Assembly: GCA_017518705.1 (NCBI GenBank)
Contig: JAFWUC010000046.1
Location: 1-64,000 of the forward strand
Direction of reading: 5' to 3'
Length of the DNA: 64,000 bases
Source: Clostridia bacterium
GTDB lineage: Bacteria; Bacillota_A; Clostridia; Christensenellales; Aristaeellaceae
This document shows, in pieces, positions 1 through 8,329 of the stretch (positions are counted from its first letter, which is position 1; every line of letters begins with the position of its first letter). Under the pieces are notes generated by a model. It was not told where the DNA came from. It worked only from the letters and a program-made list of their open reading frames with translations, and did not search any database. A program made the position numbers and the translations under genes.

Positions 1-35
1 CACCTCGTAAGCCGCAACGAATGAAGCGCTGTATC

Positions 36-482
36 CTATTGTCGCCTCAATTTTAACTCCCGGTTTATTCTTTCCGCAAGTTTCTTCTGCCGGCGATAGG
101 AAAGAACCGCAATGACAAATGCCGTCAAGAGCATGGTGACCACCGCCAGCAGCGCGGGAAGCAGGCCTTTATCTGTCGGGATCCAGCCGACGAGAAAAGC
201 GATTATCAGCATGATCGCGCAGCCAGTCACCATGTGGATCGCGATCTGCACCGAACGGCTCAGCTTTTCGTTGGTGTAAATGATGCAGGTAAGGCCGAAT
301 CCGAGGCCGATCCCCAAGCTGCCGAGAGCCATTTTGGTGACGGAATAACCCGAAGCGGAATAGACGCCGCCCATGTTAAGATCAGAGATCAGGATACCGA
401 GCAGAAACAGGAAAGAGGAGATCGCCACCGTTGTTTTGGTACGCCGGACTAAAAACGCGATATTATCTTTCTTCATCATCAT
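36..482 (-). CDS. DUF3021 family membrane protein
   Basis: A 148-residue integral membrane protein with four hydrophobic helices, at roughly residues 18-35, 46-68, 78-100 and 106-127, and a basic C-terminal tail. Size, topology and position directly after a LytTR regulator match DUF3021 proteins, which in Firmicutes are usually encoded beside such regulators and are thought to modulate them at the membrane. Only 8 nt separate it from the upstream stop, and an AGGAGG site lies just before three successive ATG codons, so the exact first residue is uncertain by two codons. Biochemical function is unknown. Membership is a confident reading; the regulatory role is inferred from context. Confidence 0.82.
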   Translation of the reverse strand: MMMKKDNIAFLVRRTKTTVAISSFLFLLGILISDLNMGGVYSASGYSVTKMALGSLGIGLGFGLTCIIYTNEKLSRSVQIAIHMVTGCAIMLIIAFLVGWIPTDKGLLPALLAVVTMLLTAFVIAVLSYRRQKKLAERINRELKLRRQ

Positions 483-490
483 TATTCCTC

Positions 491-925
491 CTATAATCCC
501 AAATAGCTTTTAAGATCAGGCAAGTACTTTCGGGAAACGTAATCCGACAGTCCGTTTCTCATTTTCAGGAGCAGGTTTCCCCCGAAACCGGCTTCCACGC
601 TTTGCACATAAGAAAGATTGACGGCGCAGGATTTGGATATCTGCATGAAGCCGCTGCCCAACTGATCCAGCACTTCATACAAGCGTTTTCGCGTCCTGAA
701 CTCTTCCTCTTTCGTATAGAGCAGCGTTTCCCCGCCCACAACCCGGATCATATAAATTTCCTGCTCCGCAAGAAGGAACGTACGTCCGTCGCGCTCCGCC
801 AGGACAGGGGCGTCCTTTGCCTGCAGTATATCCAGAGCCCGTTGTATCTCCGGGGTTATTCGATCCGTATAAATGACCGCCCGCGGAGGCGTGTGCTCCG
901 ACGAGATTTCGATCTTGACCTGCAT
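491..925 (-). CDS. LytTR-domain DNA-binding regulator
   Basis: A 144-residue transcription regulator of the short LytTR type that lacks a receiver domain. The C-terminal half (about residues 45-144) has the LytTR pattern: an extended strand around the words FLLAEQEIYMIRV, then KRLYEVLDQL, then GFMQISKSCAVNLSYVQ, and a terminal strand. The ATG at 925 is preferred over an upstream in-frame start at 1048 because AAAGGAG sits just upstream and the family usually begins with MKVKIEI-like sequence. It is the first gene of a two-gene unit with the DUF3021 gene. A promoter carrying an inverted repeat lies just upstream, which would suit autoregulation. The target genes are not shown. Confidence 0.88.
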   Translation of the reverse strand: MQVKIEISSEHTPPRAVIYTDRITPEIQRALDILQAKDAPVLAERDGRTFLLAEQEIYMIRVVGGETLLYTKEEEFRTRKRLYEVLDQLGSGFMQISKSCAVNLSYVQSVEAGFGGNLLLKMRNGLSDYVSRKYLPDLKSYLGL

Positions 926-971
926 ACGAGAGCTCCTTTCCGGTTGAGTGCACATCAACCAAGCCGAGAAT

Positions 972-1004
972 AGTATAATCGGACAGATGTTTTTTGTCAT
1001 CTGT
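972..1004 (-). promoter_or_regulatory. promoter with inverted repeat for the LytTR gene
   Basis: Reading the minus strand, ATGACA (1000-995), a 17-nt spacer and TATACT (977-972) form a sigma-A-like promoter about 45 nt before the LytTR start. ACAGATG (983-989) and CATCTGT (998-1004) form a perfect 7-bp inverted repeat with an 8-nt gap that covers the -35 box, so it could be the regulator's own operator. The operator role is an inference. Confidence 0.55.
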
Positions 1005-1329
1005 TTGACGCTGAGAGGCGAAAAATAGCAGGTGAAATGCAGGGACATGCCCGTAAAACAGAAAACAGCAGATCAAAACACTGTCCGCGTTGATAATGAG
1101 CGGTGGATTACACATTCCGCGATTCGGGGCGAAGCCGCATGCTGGCGAGACCCAGACCGCCGTGACCCTTGATGAATACTGTTCCGGATGCGGAGCTATT
1201 TGATAATCAAAGGTTTAATGCCGACAAATGGCCTAATACCTTTTCCTGACTTGACAGATTTATAGCATGGTTCCAAACAAGCTTTAAGCAACGCTTATGA
1301 AATGTCCATTTCATTTGGCTCCTTTTTTG
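1005..1329. other. intergenic stretch without a recognisable gene
   Basis: I see no convincing gene here. On the minus strand near 1100-1200 a short open segment reads GTVFIKGHGGLGLASMRLR and ends at a stop. It vaguely resembles the end of a histidine-kinase ATPase domain, but there is no start, no Shine-Dalgarno and no further homology that I can see. It may be a decayed remnant or chance. Confidence 0.35.
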
Positions 1330-1358
1330 TTGTGCGATGGATTTCAACATGATATAAT
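1330..1358 (+). promoter_or_regulatory. putative promoter for the SDR/DMT genes
   Basis: TTGTGC (1330-1335), a 17-nt spacer and a perfect TATAAT (1353-1358). It points to the dehydrogenase gene and would leave a leader of about 180 nt, in which I recognise no riboswitch. Confidence 0.5.
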
Positions 1359-1545
1359 TCTTATCGGGAAGTGAATACAAAAAGCAAAAAATACGAGTGA
1401 ACGACAGGTGAAGCACAGGCAGCATATATTCTGCCGCACGCCGTTCACGGTGTTGTAAATGAAGCGGAGATATGTGCGGACGGGTGAAATGATAAAACAC
1501 ACTGCCGCCGAACGGCAGACACGGGATATGAAAGGGGGATACGAT

Positions 1546-2298
1546 ATGTATAAGGTCAAAGGCAGATGGGCGCTGATCACCGGAGCGGCGCGCGGGATAG
1601 GATATCTTACGGCAAAGTTCATGGCGAGTCAGGGCTGCAACCTGATCCTGCACAGCCGGGACCTCGCGCACACGGAGAAAGTGCTCGCTGAAGTTTGCGC
1701 GCTGGGCGTGGATGCGCGCTGCGTCGCCGCGGATCTGAACGATTTGGACGCCGTGAAACGCATGCTTGACGAGATCGACGGTTTCGGCGTGGACGTGGAT
1801 ATAGTGATGAACAACGCGGGGCTGCAGATCGCCTACCGCACGGACTACTGCGCCACACCGGCGGAGGATTATGAGATCAGCTTCCGCGTCAACACCATAG
1901 CGCCGGCAATGATATGCTATCACTTTCTTCCCAAGATGATGAAGAAAGGCACGGGGCGCATACTTAATACGACCAGCGGGATATCTCTGGACGTCTGTCA
2001 GGCGGGTTATTCCGCAAGCAAGGCAGCGCTGGATAAGATAACGATAGACCTGGGTTCGAAGGTCGAGGGCACGGACGTGCTTATAAACCTTACGGATCCC
2101 GGCTGGTGCCGTACGGACCTGGGCGGCCCGCACGCGCCCAACGCGCCCGAGAGCGCCATACCGGGCATCGCGGTGGGCGTATTCGTAAATGACGGCAAAT
2201 CAGGCAGGTATCTCGGCGCGCAGCACTTCGCGGGCATGACCCTCGAGGACGCGGTAAAGAAAGCCGAAACGGAATTTGACAGCCCGTACACAAGGTGA
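1546..2298 (+). CDS. short-chain dehydrogenase/reductase (SDR)
   Basis: A 250-residue classical SDR oxidoreductase, cytosolic and NAD(P)-dependent. Visible motifs in order are the Rossmann glycine motif TGAARGIG near residue 12, NNAG in IVMNNAG near residue 90, and the catalytic serine and YxxxK in TSGISLDVCQAGYSASK around residues 140-160. The length is normal. The ATG at 1546 follows AAAGGGGGAT, whereas the longer in-frame start at 1459 lacks a good ribosome site and adds a non-family N-terminus. It probably shares a transcript with the DMT permease gene 30 nt downstream. The substrate cannot be read from sequence. Confidence 0.92.
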   Translation: MYKVKGRWALITGAARGIGYLTAKFMASQGCNLILHSRDLAHTEKVLAEVCALGVDARCVAADLNDLDAVKRMLDEIDGFGVDVDIVMNNAGLQIAYRTDYCATPAEDYEISFRVNTIAPAMICYHFLPKMMKKGTGRILNTTSGISLDVCQAGYSASKAALDKITIDLGSKVEGTDVLINLTDPGWCRTDLGGPHAPNAPESAIPGIAVGVFVNDGKSGRYLGAQHFAGMTLEDAVKKAETEFDSPYTR

Positions 2299-2328
2299 CC
2301 GGCGATAAGCGGGAAAGACAGGATCCGT

Positions 2329-3234
2329 ATGCGTAAGGATCGATTGTTCGGAAATCTTATACTGATGCTCACGGCGCTCATCTGGGGAACGGCGTTTGCT
2401 TTCCAGCGCGCCGGCATGGAGCAGATAGGGCCGCTTACTTTCGTCGCGTCGCGAATGACCTTGTCGGCAGCTGCCGTCGGGCTTGCGGCGCTCCTGCGCG
2501 GCAGGCACGCGCCGCGGCAGAAGACGGAAAGCAGGGCGGACATAAGGCGCACGGTCACGGGCGGCATCTGCTGCGGAACGGTCCTGGCGCTTGCCAGCAT
2601 ATTCCAGCAGAGCGGGATAGTATATACAACGGCGGGTAAGGCGGGCTTCATCACCGCGCTGTACATACTGATCGTTCCTGTGATAAACCACGTGATCTTC
2701 AAAAAGCGCAGCACGTGGATCGTATGGCTGTCGGTGCTGCTCGGCGTGGCGGGCATGTACCTGCTGTGCATGAAGGAGAGCCTGAGCCTCTCGACCGGAG
2801 ACGCGCTTATCTGCGCCTGCGCGGCGCTGTTCAGCGCACATATCCTGTGCTGCGACCGGTTTGTGAGCGGGAGCGATCCTGTGCGCATTTCGGCGGTCCA
2901 GTTTATTACGGCGACGCTTATATCGTGGATCGCAGCGTTTATGCTGGAAACTCCCAGCCTTAAATCGATCGTTCCCGCGGCGGTCCCGATACTGTACTGC
3001 GGCATAATGTCGGGCGGGGTGGGATATACGCTTCAGCTGGTGGCTCAGAAGCGCACCGATCCCACGGTGGCGTCGCTGCTGATGAGCTTTGAAGCGGTAT
3101 TCGCCGTGATCGCCGGCGCGCTGTTGCTGCATGAAAAGATGAGCGCGCGAGAACTGCTGGGCTGCGCGGTGATGTTCGTCGCCATCATCGCGGTCCAGCT
3201 GCCGGCCGCGCGGAAGGACGAAACCGAGATTTGA
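2329..3234 (+). CDS. EamA/DMT-family permease
   Basis: A 301-residue membrane protein of the drug/metabolite transporter superfamily. About ten hydrophobic helices fall into two repeats; the first starts at LILMLTALIWGTAFAFQ, the family-typical opening, and the second ends with LLLHEKMSARELLGCAVMF, the usual EamA C-terminal signature. Such proteins export small metabolites, amino acids or drugs; the substrate is unknown. It starts 30 nt after the SDR gene behind AGGATCC, so the two are probably cotranscribed. A short intergenic stretch without a clear terminator separates it from the hydrolase. Confidence 0.92.
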   Translation: MRKDRLFGNLILMLTALIWGTAFAFQRAGMEQIGPLTFVASRMTLSAAAVGLAALLRGRHAPRQKTESRADIRRTVTGGICCGTVLALASIFQQSGIVYTTAGKAGFITALYILIVPVINHVIFKKRSTWIVWLSVLLGVAGMYLLCMKESLSLSTGDALICACAALFSAHILCCDRFVSGSDPVRISAVQFITATLISWIAAFMLETPSLKSIVPAAVPILYCGIMSGGVGYTLQLVAQKRTDPTVASLLMSFEAVFAVIAGALLLHEKMSARELLGCAVMFVAIIAVQLPAARKDETEI

Positions 3235-3354
3235 GGACAGCTCAAATAGAGCATTGCGACTGAACGGCGAAAGCTGAGGCGCATATCCGGAAGGGCATAA
3301 CCGATTTTCCATTAAGGCTTTTCAGTCAGCACAAATCGGCAGGATAGGAAGCAA

Positions 3355-4296
3355 ATGACGATACTGTATCTGATAATTGCGCTCGCAGCCGGCGTACTGC
3401 TGGTTTCGTACATAGTATTCCGTATAGTGTTCCTGTCGCCGAACGGCACGCAGAACGACGACTGCCACCTATACGACTCGCCCCAGATGGATCCGCTGCG
3501 CGATACGATCCTGGACATGATCCGCGCCGTCAACGCCATGCCGTTTGAACGCGCGGAATTCACTGCGTATGACGGGCTCAAACTGCGCGGCAGGTATTAC
3601 CATCACGGTGGCGGCTGTCCGCTCGCCATACTGTTTCACGGCTACCGCGGCACGCCCTCACGGGATTTTGCCGGCGGCGTGCAGGCGTATCTTGACGAAG
3701 GATTCAACCTGCTTATGATCGAAGAGCGGGCTTGTTGCGGCAGCGAGGGTCATGTCATAACCTTCGGCGTAAAGGAGCGCCTGGACTGCCTGACCTGGAT
3801 AGACTACGCGCGCCGCCGCTTCGGGGATCAGGTGCGCATACTGCTGTGCGGCATATCCATGGGCGCGTCGACGGTGATCATGGCTTCGGGGCTTCAGCTT
3901 CCCGATAACGTAAAAGGCATAATCGCCGACTGTCCCTTCACCAGCCCCGGGCAGATCATACGAAAGGTCTGCGCGGACATGAAGATACCTGCGCGTATAG
4001 CCTGGCCGTTTATCCGGCTGGGCGCGCGGATATACGGGAGATTCGACACAGACAGCGCGGACGCGGAGGAAGCGGTCAGGCATAAGCCTGTGCCGATCCT
4101 GCTTATCCACGGCGAGGACGACCGTTTCGTGCCCTGTGACATGGGGCGCAAAATCGCCGCTGCGAACCCGGATATGGTGGAACTGCACACTTTCCCGGGA
4201 GCCGGACACGGGCTCAGCTTTCTGATAGACAAAACGAGATACGTGCGGATAATCCGGGCTTTTCTTGACAGAGTAATGGCCGATGCCCGCGGATGA
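3355..4296 (+). CDS. alpha/beta hydrolase with N-terminal membrane anchor
   Basis: A 313-residue alpha/beta hydrolase. The first 26 residues form one hydrophobic helix, which suggests anchoring to the membrane. The hydrolase fold follows with an oxyanion-region HGYRG near residue 99, nucleophile elbow GISMG near residue 168 (Ser between the glycines), acid in HGEDDRFVP and catalytic His in GAGHGLSF near residue 287. This arrangement matches uncharacterised Firmicute esterase/peptidase-like proteins annotated as alpha/beta hydrolases. The start follows AGGAAGCAA. The substrate is unknown. It is collinear with the SDR and DMT genes. Confidence 0.9.
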   Translation: MTILYLIIALAAGVLLVSYIVFRIVFLSPNGTQNDDCHLYDSPQMDPLRDTILDMIRAVNAMPFERAEFTAYDGLKLRGRYYHHGGGCPLAILFHGYRGTPSRDFAGGVQAYLDEGFNLLMIEERACCGSEGHVITFGVKERLDCLTWIDYARRRFGDQVRILLCGISMGASTVIMASGLQLPDNVKGIIADCPFTSPGQIIRKVCADMKIPARIAWPFIRLGARIYGRFDTDSADAEEAVRHKPVPILLIHGEDDRFVPCDMGRKIAAANPDMVELHTFPGAGHGLSFLIDKTRYVRIIRAFLDRVMADARG

Positions 4297-4431
4297 AGCG
4301 GCAGGAAAACGGTCTGCAGGAAAAGAGCGGTCACAATAATATCTGCCTGGCGGGGACAGGCAGCGCGCGCTCGTTCCGCCTCAGCCTGCGCAGCCGCGTG
4401 GGTGAGACCCGGTTATATTTGTATAAAAGTG

Positions 4432-4461
4432 TTGGCATACCGCCGCGCGATGGGATATAAT
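4432..4461 (+). promoter_or_regulatory. promoter for the MFS gene
   Basis: TTGGCA (4432-4437), an 18-nt spacer and a perfect TATAAT (4456-4461), about 50 nt before the MFS start codon. Confidence 0.6.
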
Positions 4462-4511
4462 GCGTTTGGCAGAAGATACAGTAATTCCGAATCAGGAGAA
4501 AAGACACTTTC

Positions 4512-5810
4512 ATGCGATCCATCGCTTCCAGATTGCGCGCCAATTTCATGATCCGCACCCTTGCGGGGCTGAAGGGAAATCCACGCTACTGCATTTGGCT
4601 GGAGCCGCTGTGGGGGATCCCGTACAATCTTTATCTTCCCTATGTCACGCTGTTCATGACCCGGCTGGGCATGACTCCGGCTGATATCGGTCTGATCACC
4701 AGCGTGACGTTGGGCTCACAGATGATCTCGGCGATCCTCTCCGGGGTGCTGGCGGACAAACTGGGAAGACGCCGGTGCACGGTGATATTTGACTGTCTGA
4801 GCTGGAGCGTGCCGGAGCTGCTCTGGACCTGTTCCCAAAACATGACCTGGTTCCTTGCGGCGGCATTGTTCAACGGCATGTGGCGGATCACCGAAAACTC
4901 CTGGGGGCTGCTGCTGGTGGAAGACGCCGATCCCGGGACCGTGATGCCCATGTTTTCCCTGACCCATCTGATGGGGCTCGTCGCCGCCTTTTTTGCCCCG
5001 CTCTCGAAGCTGGCTGTGGACGCCTTTGGGGTGACCGTCACCATGCGGGTGCTCTACGCCCTTGCCGGGGTGTCCATGACCGCGAAATTCCTTATATTGT
5101 TCTTTCTGTCCAAAGAGACCGCCATCGGAAAGCGCCGCATGGAGGCGACCCGGAACAAGAGCATTTTCAGGATGGTCTGGGAGTGCAAGGACGTATACCT
5201 TTCCATTATCCGCGAAAAGCGAATGGTGCTCACCCTGGCGATCATCGCGACCTACACGTTGATCACGACCCTGAACGGCAATTACTGGGCGCTCTACGTA
5301 ACGACAAAGCTGGGAGTGACGGAAGGGAACGTTTCGCTCTACACAACGTTCAAGTCCCTGGTGCTTCTGGCGTGCATCTTTACGGTGGTGCCCGCGGTCG
5401 CCAGGGTGAAGATGAATCGGCCCATGCTGCTGTCTCTGGGCGGATTTGCATTGTCCCAGGCGCTGCTGCTGGCGATGCCGGAAAGTTCGGCATCCGTCCC
5501 TCTGCTGCTTTTGAGCATCGCCCTTGAGGGAGTTGCACTGGCAGTGCTGAATCCCCTGACCAGTTCGCTTTTGTTCATAAATGCGGACCCCGAGGAGCGG
5601 GCCAGGATATACGGCATGGTATATGCCACCATCACGCTGATCGTGGCCGTTTTCCCCATGGCGGTAGGCCGGCTGGCGCTGATCTCCCTGCGCATCCCGT
5701 TCTGGGTCAACTTAGGTCTGTTCGGCGCCCTTGGAATACTGACCTGGAAGATCTGCGAGCTGCCTGAACCTGCCCAAACTGGGGAAGAGGCAGCGGACAA
5801 TAGGCAATGA
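4512..5810 (+). CDS. MFS transporter
   Basis: A 432-residue major facilitator superfamily protein with about twelve hydrophobic segments. After the first helices comes the MFS signature-like loop GVLADKLGRRR near residue 80, and a hydrophilic central loop around residues 195-225 (KETAIGKRRMEATRNKS) separates the halves. It probably works as a secondary exporter or importer in the cell membrane; the substrate is unknown. The AGGAG site is about 12 nt from the ATG, which is long, so translation might start a little further in. It has its own promoter upstream and lies before an orphan gene. Confidence 0.9.
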   Translation: MRSIASRLRANFMIRTLAGLKGNPRYCIWLEPLWGIPYNLYLPYVTLFMTRLGMTPADIGLITSVTLGSQMISAILSGVLADKLGRRRCTVIFDCLSWSVPELLWTCSQNMTWFLAAALFNGMWRITENSWGLLLVEDADPGTVMPMFSLTHLMGLVAAFFAPLSKLAVDAFGVTVTMRVLYALAGVSMTAKFLILFFLSKETAIGKRRMEATRNKSIFRMVWECKDVYLSIIREKRMVLTLAIIATYTLITTLNGNYWALYVTTKLGVTEGNVSLYTTFKSLVLLACIFTVVPAVARVKMNRPMLLSLGGFALSQALLLAMPESSASVPLLLLSIALEGVALAVLNPLTSSLLFINADPEERARIYGMVYATITLIVAVFPMAVGRLALISLRIPFWVNLGLFGALGILTWKICELPEPAQTGEEAADNRQ

Positions 5811-5920
5811 GCGCAATACCATCAATGACAGGTGATACAAAATGCTCACGAAAAACATTGGCAAAACTTATCATTCCTGCCCGCGCGGGATCCGGCCATG
5901 ACCGGTTTTAATGGTGAAAA

Positions 5921-7411
5921 ATGATGGATGCGGCAAAGAGCGGCGCCGACCTTGTGGTGCGTACGGCGTTTTCGGAAAGATACGATCTGGTGCAGATAAT
6001 GCGCGGCCTTGAGCCTGTGCCGGGGCAGAACTCGCCTGTTGATTTCAGGCTTGCCGCGCTTTGCGACAGGGAACAGACCGATATCTGGCATGCCGACAGA
6101 GTGCTCGCTTTTTCAACGGATGAATGTCCGCCATTGGTGATAAACGGCGAGGACATCGGCGGCAACCACGGCCAGCCCTGCTTGATCAGGGTGACCGCGC
6201 CTGAGCATAAGCTCTCCGCCAAAGATGCCGGCAGCTTCTGGAAAGACGAAAGCGGCCTGGGTTTTACGCTTATAAAGACAGAAAGCCGCGATACGCTGCT
6301 GTTTATGTCCGACAACATAGGCTCGTCCGAAACGGATTATCTTTTCGCGGACAGGATCACGGGCTGCCTGACGCCGGCGGACGTGGGAGCGGACAAAATC
6401 GTTTCGCGGCGTCAGGAGAGCGGCATACAGCTGACGCCCGCGATCCGGCACACGGAGCGCAGGGCGCTCTGTTCCAAAGACGGAGAGACAACCGAGATAA
6501 TAAACGAAGTCAGGGGCTGCGGGCAGGTCGAGATCAGGGAAGCTTACGAGATAATCAACCCCGCCACGGTCGCGGAAGCGCTTAGAAGCGCAAAAAGCAG
6601 AGGAGATGCGGCTGAGCAGCCTAACGCGGGCAAAGCGCTTGCGCGGATGCGCCTAGTTTATCGCTTTCATGACGACGGCACCGTGATGATCGAGTTTGAC
6701 GCGGAAGCGCTCGGAGGCGCAAGGATAGACTGCTTCCTCGGCGTGATGCACCAGCTTAAGTGCGACGCCTTCGGCGGCGGGGTTTCAAGGTATATTCCGG
6801 GACTCAAGCCTTTAACGCAAGGCGGAAAGATCTATGACTTTTCGCGCCCTTACGCGACGCGCCGCGATACCATGCCCGAAAGGCTCCTGCTTACGAGCGA
6901 TACCTGGCTTAACGCCGACGTACCGCCCGACAGACAGATCGATTTTTTAAGCGATGAAAACGGCCGCAGGGTCGTGGGCTTTGCGAGCGGTTTTCTGCCG
7001 ATATTTGACGGCGAACCCTCGTACCGCTCAAAGCATATCACCGAGGCAGGCACGCTGGTTAAGTCCTGCAAGAGCTATCCCACGTTCCTGGGCGGGGAGC
7101 TCAACGCGCGAAGAGCGCGTGAGGGGAAAGGCGACGCGTTCGGCTTTTCACGCATCAGAGGCGCGGCGTACAGAAAATACTTCACACCGGCTTTTGACGA
7201 CGCCCTGATGTACACGATCCCATGCAGCGACGGGGAATACGTCTATATGGATTATTTCGCTGGCGTCTCGCGCTGGCTCGGTTTTAAGCTAAAGCGCGGC
7301 CAAACGGTGCAGATGCTGTATTCGGATCTGCCGTGCGTGACCGAAAACGGGCGCGTTTTTGCCGAGGGCAGCACGGGCAGTGTGTGCCTGCGCGTCAGAG
7401 GAAAGGAATAA
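5921..7411 (+). CDS. hypothetical protein, 496 residues
   Basis: I do not recognise this protein. It is soluble-looking, with no signal peptide, membrane helix or repeat, and rich in the short strand patterns expected of beta-sandwich folds. Distinctive words are VINGEDIGGNHGQPC near residue 74 and FLGVMHQLKCDAFGG near residue 270. Codon use and GC match the neighbours and the frame is long and intact, so it is very likely a real gene. Nearby carbohydrate genes suggest, but do not show, a role with sugars. The ribosome site (GGTGA) is weak; the ATG at 5924 is an equally good start. A strong terminator follows. Confidence 0.75.
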   Translation: MMDAAKSGADLVVRTAFSERYDLVQIMRGLEPVPGQNSPVDFRLAALCDREQTDIWHADRVLAFSTDECPPLVINGEDIGGNHGQPCLIRVTAPEHKLSAKDAGSFWKDESGLGFTLIKTESRDTLLFMSDNIGSSETDYLFADRITGCLTPADVGADKIVSRRQESGIQLTPAIRHTERRALCSKDGETTEIINEVRGCGQVEIREAYEIINPATVAEALRSAKSRGDAAEQPNAGKALARMRLVYRFHDDGTVMIEFDAEALGGARIDCFLGVMHQLKCDAFGGGVSRYIPGLKPLTQGGKIYDFSRPYATRRDTMPERLLLTSDTWLNADVPPDRQIDFLSDENGRRVVGFASGFLPIFDGEPSYRSKHITEAGTLVKSCKSYPTFLGGELNARRAREGKGDAFGFSRIRGAAYRKYFTPAFDDALMYTIPCSDGEYVYMDYFAGVSRWLGFKLKRGQTVQMLYSDLPCVTENGRVFAEGSTGSVCLRVRGKE

Positions 7412-7486
7412 TGCTTACATTCCTCCCGAAACCTCTTGATCGCCCGGCGGCGAAGAGGAATAGAGCAGGCGATCGTTTGAAAAAAA

Positions 7487-7517
7487 GGACTTGAGGCTTC
7501 CGCCTCAAGTCCCTTTT
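7487..7517. terminator. bidirectional intrinsic terminator
   Basis: A perfect 11-bp stem GGACTTGAGGC/GCCTCAAGTCC with a TTCC loop, followed by TTTT on the plus strand and preceded by an A7 run that gives a U run on the minus strand. It sits between two convergent genes. Confidence 0.88.
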
Positions 7518-7575
7518 AATTGAGCGTACGGGATCCGGATCCCCGAATTCAAAAGCCGCGGTATCAAGCGATTCT

Positions 7576-8289
7576 TTAATACCCGAGCCCGCTCAGCCAC
7601 GAGGTCACGGCTTTTTTCACGCTGTCCTGCTTGTCCTGGCAGTCGTTGCCGCGGACGGCGAGCCCGCCAAGCACCTGTGCGCTTTTGCAGGCGGACGCCA
7701 GCTTGCGGTCGAAGCCGGACAGACCGCTGCCTTCGTGAGTTGAGAAGGGGACCAGCTTTTTGCCCGAAAAATCGTTGTTCTCAAAGACCGTGTACATGAT
7801 CATGGGCCAGTCGCCCCACCATACGGGCGCGCCTATAAAGACGGTATCGTATTTTGCAAGCTCCGGCAGCGTGCCCGCATAAGCCGGGCGGGCTTTATCC
7901 CGCTGCTCTTTCCGGGCGACGTCCGTCAGGGCGTCGTAGGTCATGGGGTAATGATCGTCTGCCGGCACGACCTCGAACAGGTCGGCGCCGGTCTGCTCCG
8001 CGATCATTTCCGCAACGATGGCGGTGTTGCCTTTGTCGATCACGCCCACGGTGTACTGTTCGCCGGTGCGGGAAAAATACACGACGAGCGCTTTGCCCGC
8101 GCTGCTTTGTCCGGCAGGTTCGTTTATTGCGGTCTCCTGCCGGGGCGCTTCGGTTTTATCAGCGGTGTTTTCCTGCGGTACCTGCGTCTGCGCGCCGGGT
8201 TTGGTTTCGGGAGAACCGCCACAGGCGGCAAGGGCAAACGCCAAGACCGCCGCGAGGATGAACAGTAATATCCGCTTTGATCTATGCAT
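7576..8289 (-). CDS. flavodoxin-domain lipoprotein
   Basis: A 237-residue exported lipoprotein carrying a flavodoxin fold. Residues 1-21 form a lipoprotein signal (basic start, hydrophobic core, lipobox LAAC), followed by a Pro/Thr/Gln-rich linker to about residue 70. The flavodoxin domain starts at ALVVYFSRTG, the FMN phosphate-binding loop, and continues with IGAPVWWGDWP and FSTHEGSGLSGF, which are typical FMN-contact segments. The ATG at 8289 follows AAAGGAG; a longer frame upstream has no ribosome site. Last gene of a probable operon with an aldo/keto reductase and a second flavodoxin. The electron partner is unknown. A flavodoxin outside the membrane is unusual but occurs in anaerobes. 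Confidence 0.88.
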   Translation of the reverse strand: MHRSKRILLFILAAVLAFALAACGGSPETKPGAQTQVPQENTADKTEAPRQETAINEPAGQSSAGKALVVYFSRTGEQYTVGVIDKGNTAIVAEMIAEQTGADLFEVVPADDHYPMTYDALTDVARKEQRDKARPAYAGTLPELAKYDTVFIGAPVWWGDWPMIMYTVFENNDFSGKKLVPFSTHEGSGLSGFDRKLASACKSAQVLGGLAVRGNDCQDKQDSVKKAVTSWLSGLGY

Positions 8290-8329
8290 GACAAGTGCTC
8301 CTTTCGCGGGAAACGCGTCTAAAGTGTTT

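Noticed and set aside
1100..1200. Possible tail of a histidine kinase (GHGGLGLASMR) on the minus strand
   Set aside because: Only about 30 residues, with no start and no other kinase motif; too little to call a gene remnant.
1207..2133. 308-codon minus-strand frame over the SDR gene
   Set aside because: Shadow of the dehydrogenase, whose catalytic motifs are on the plus strand; no domain is visible.
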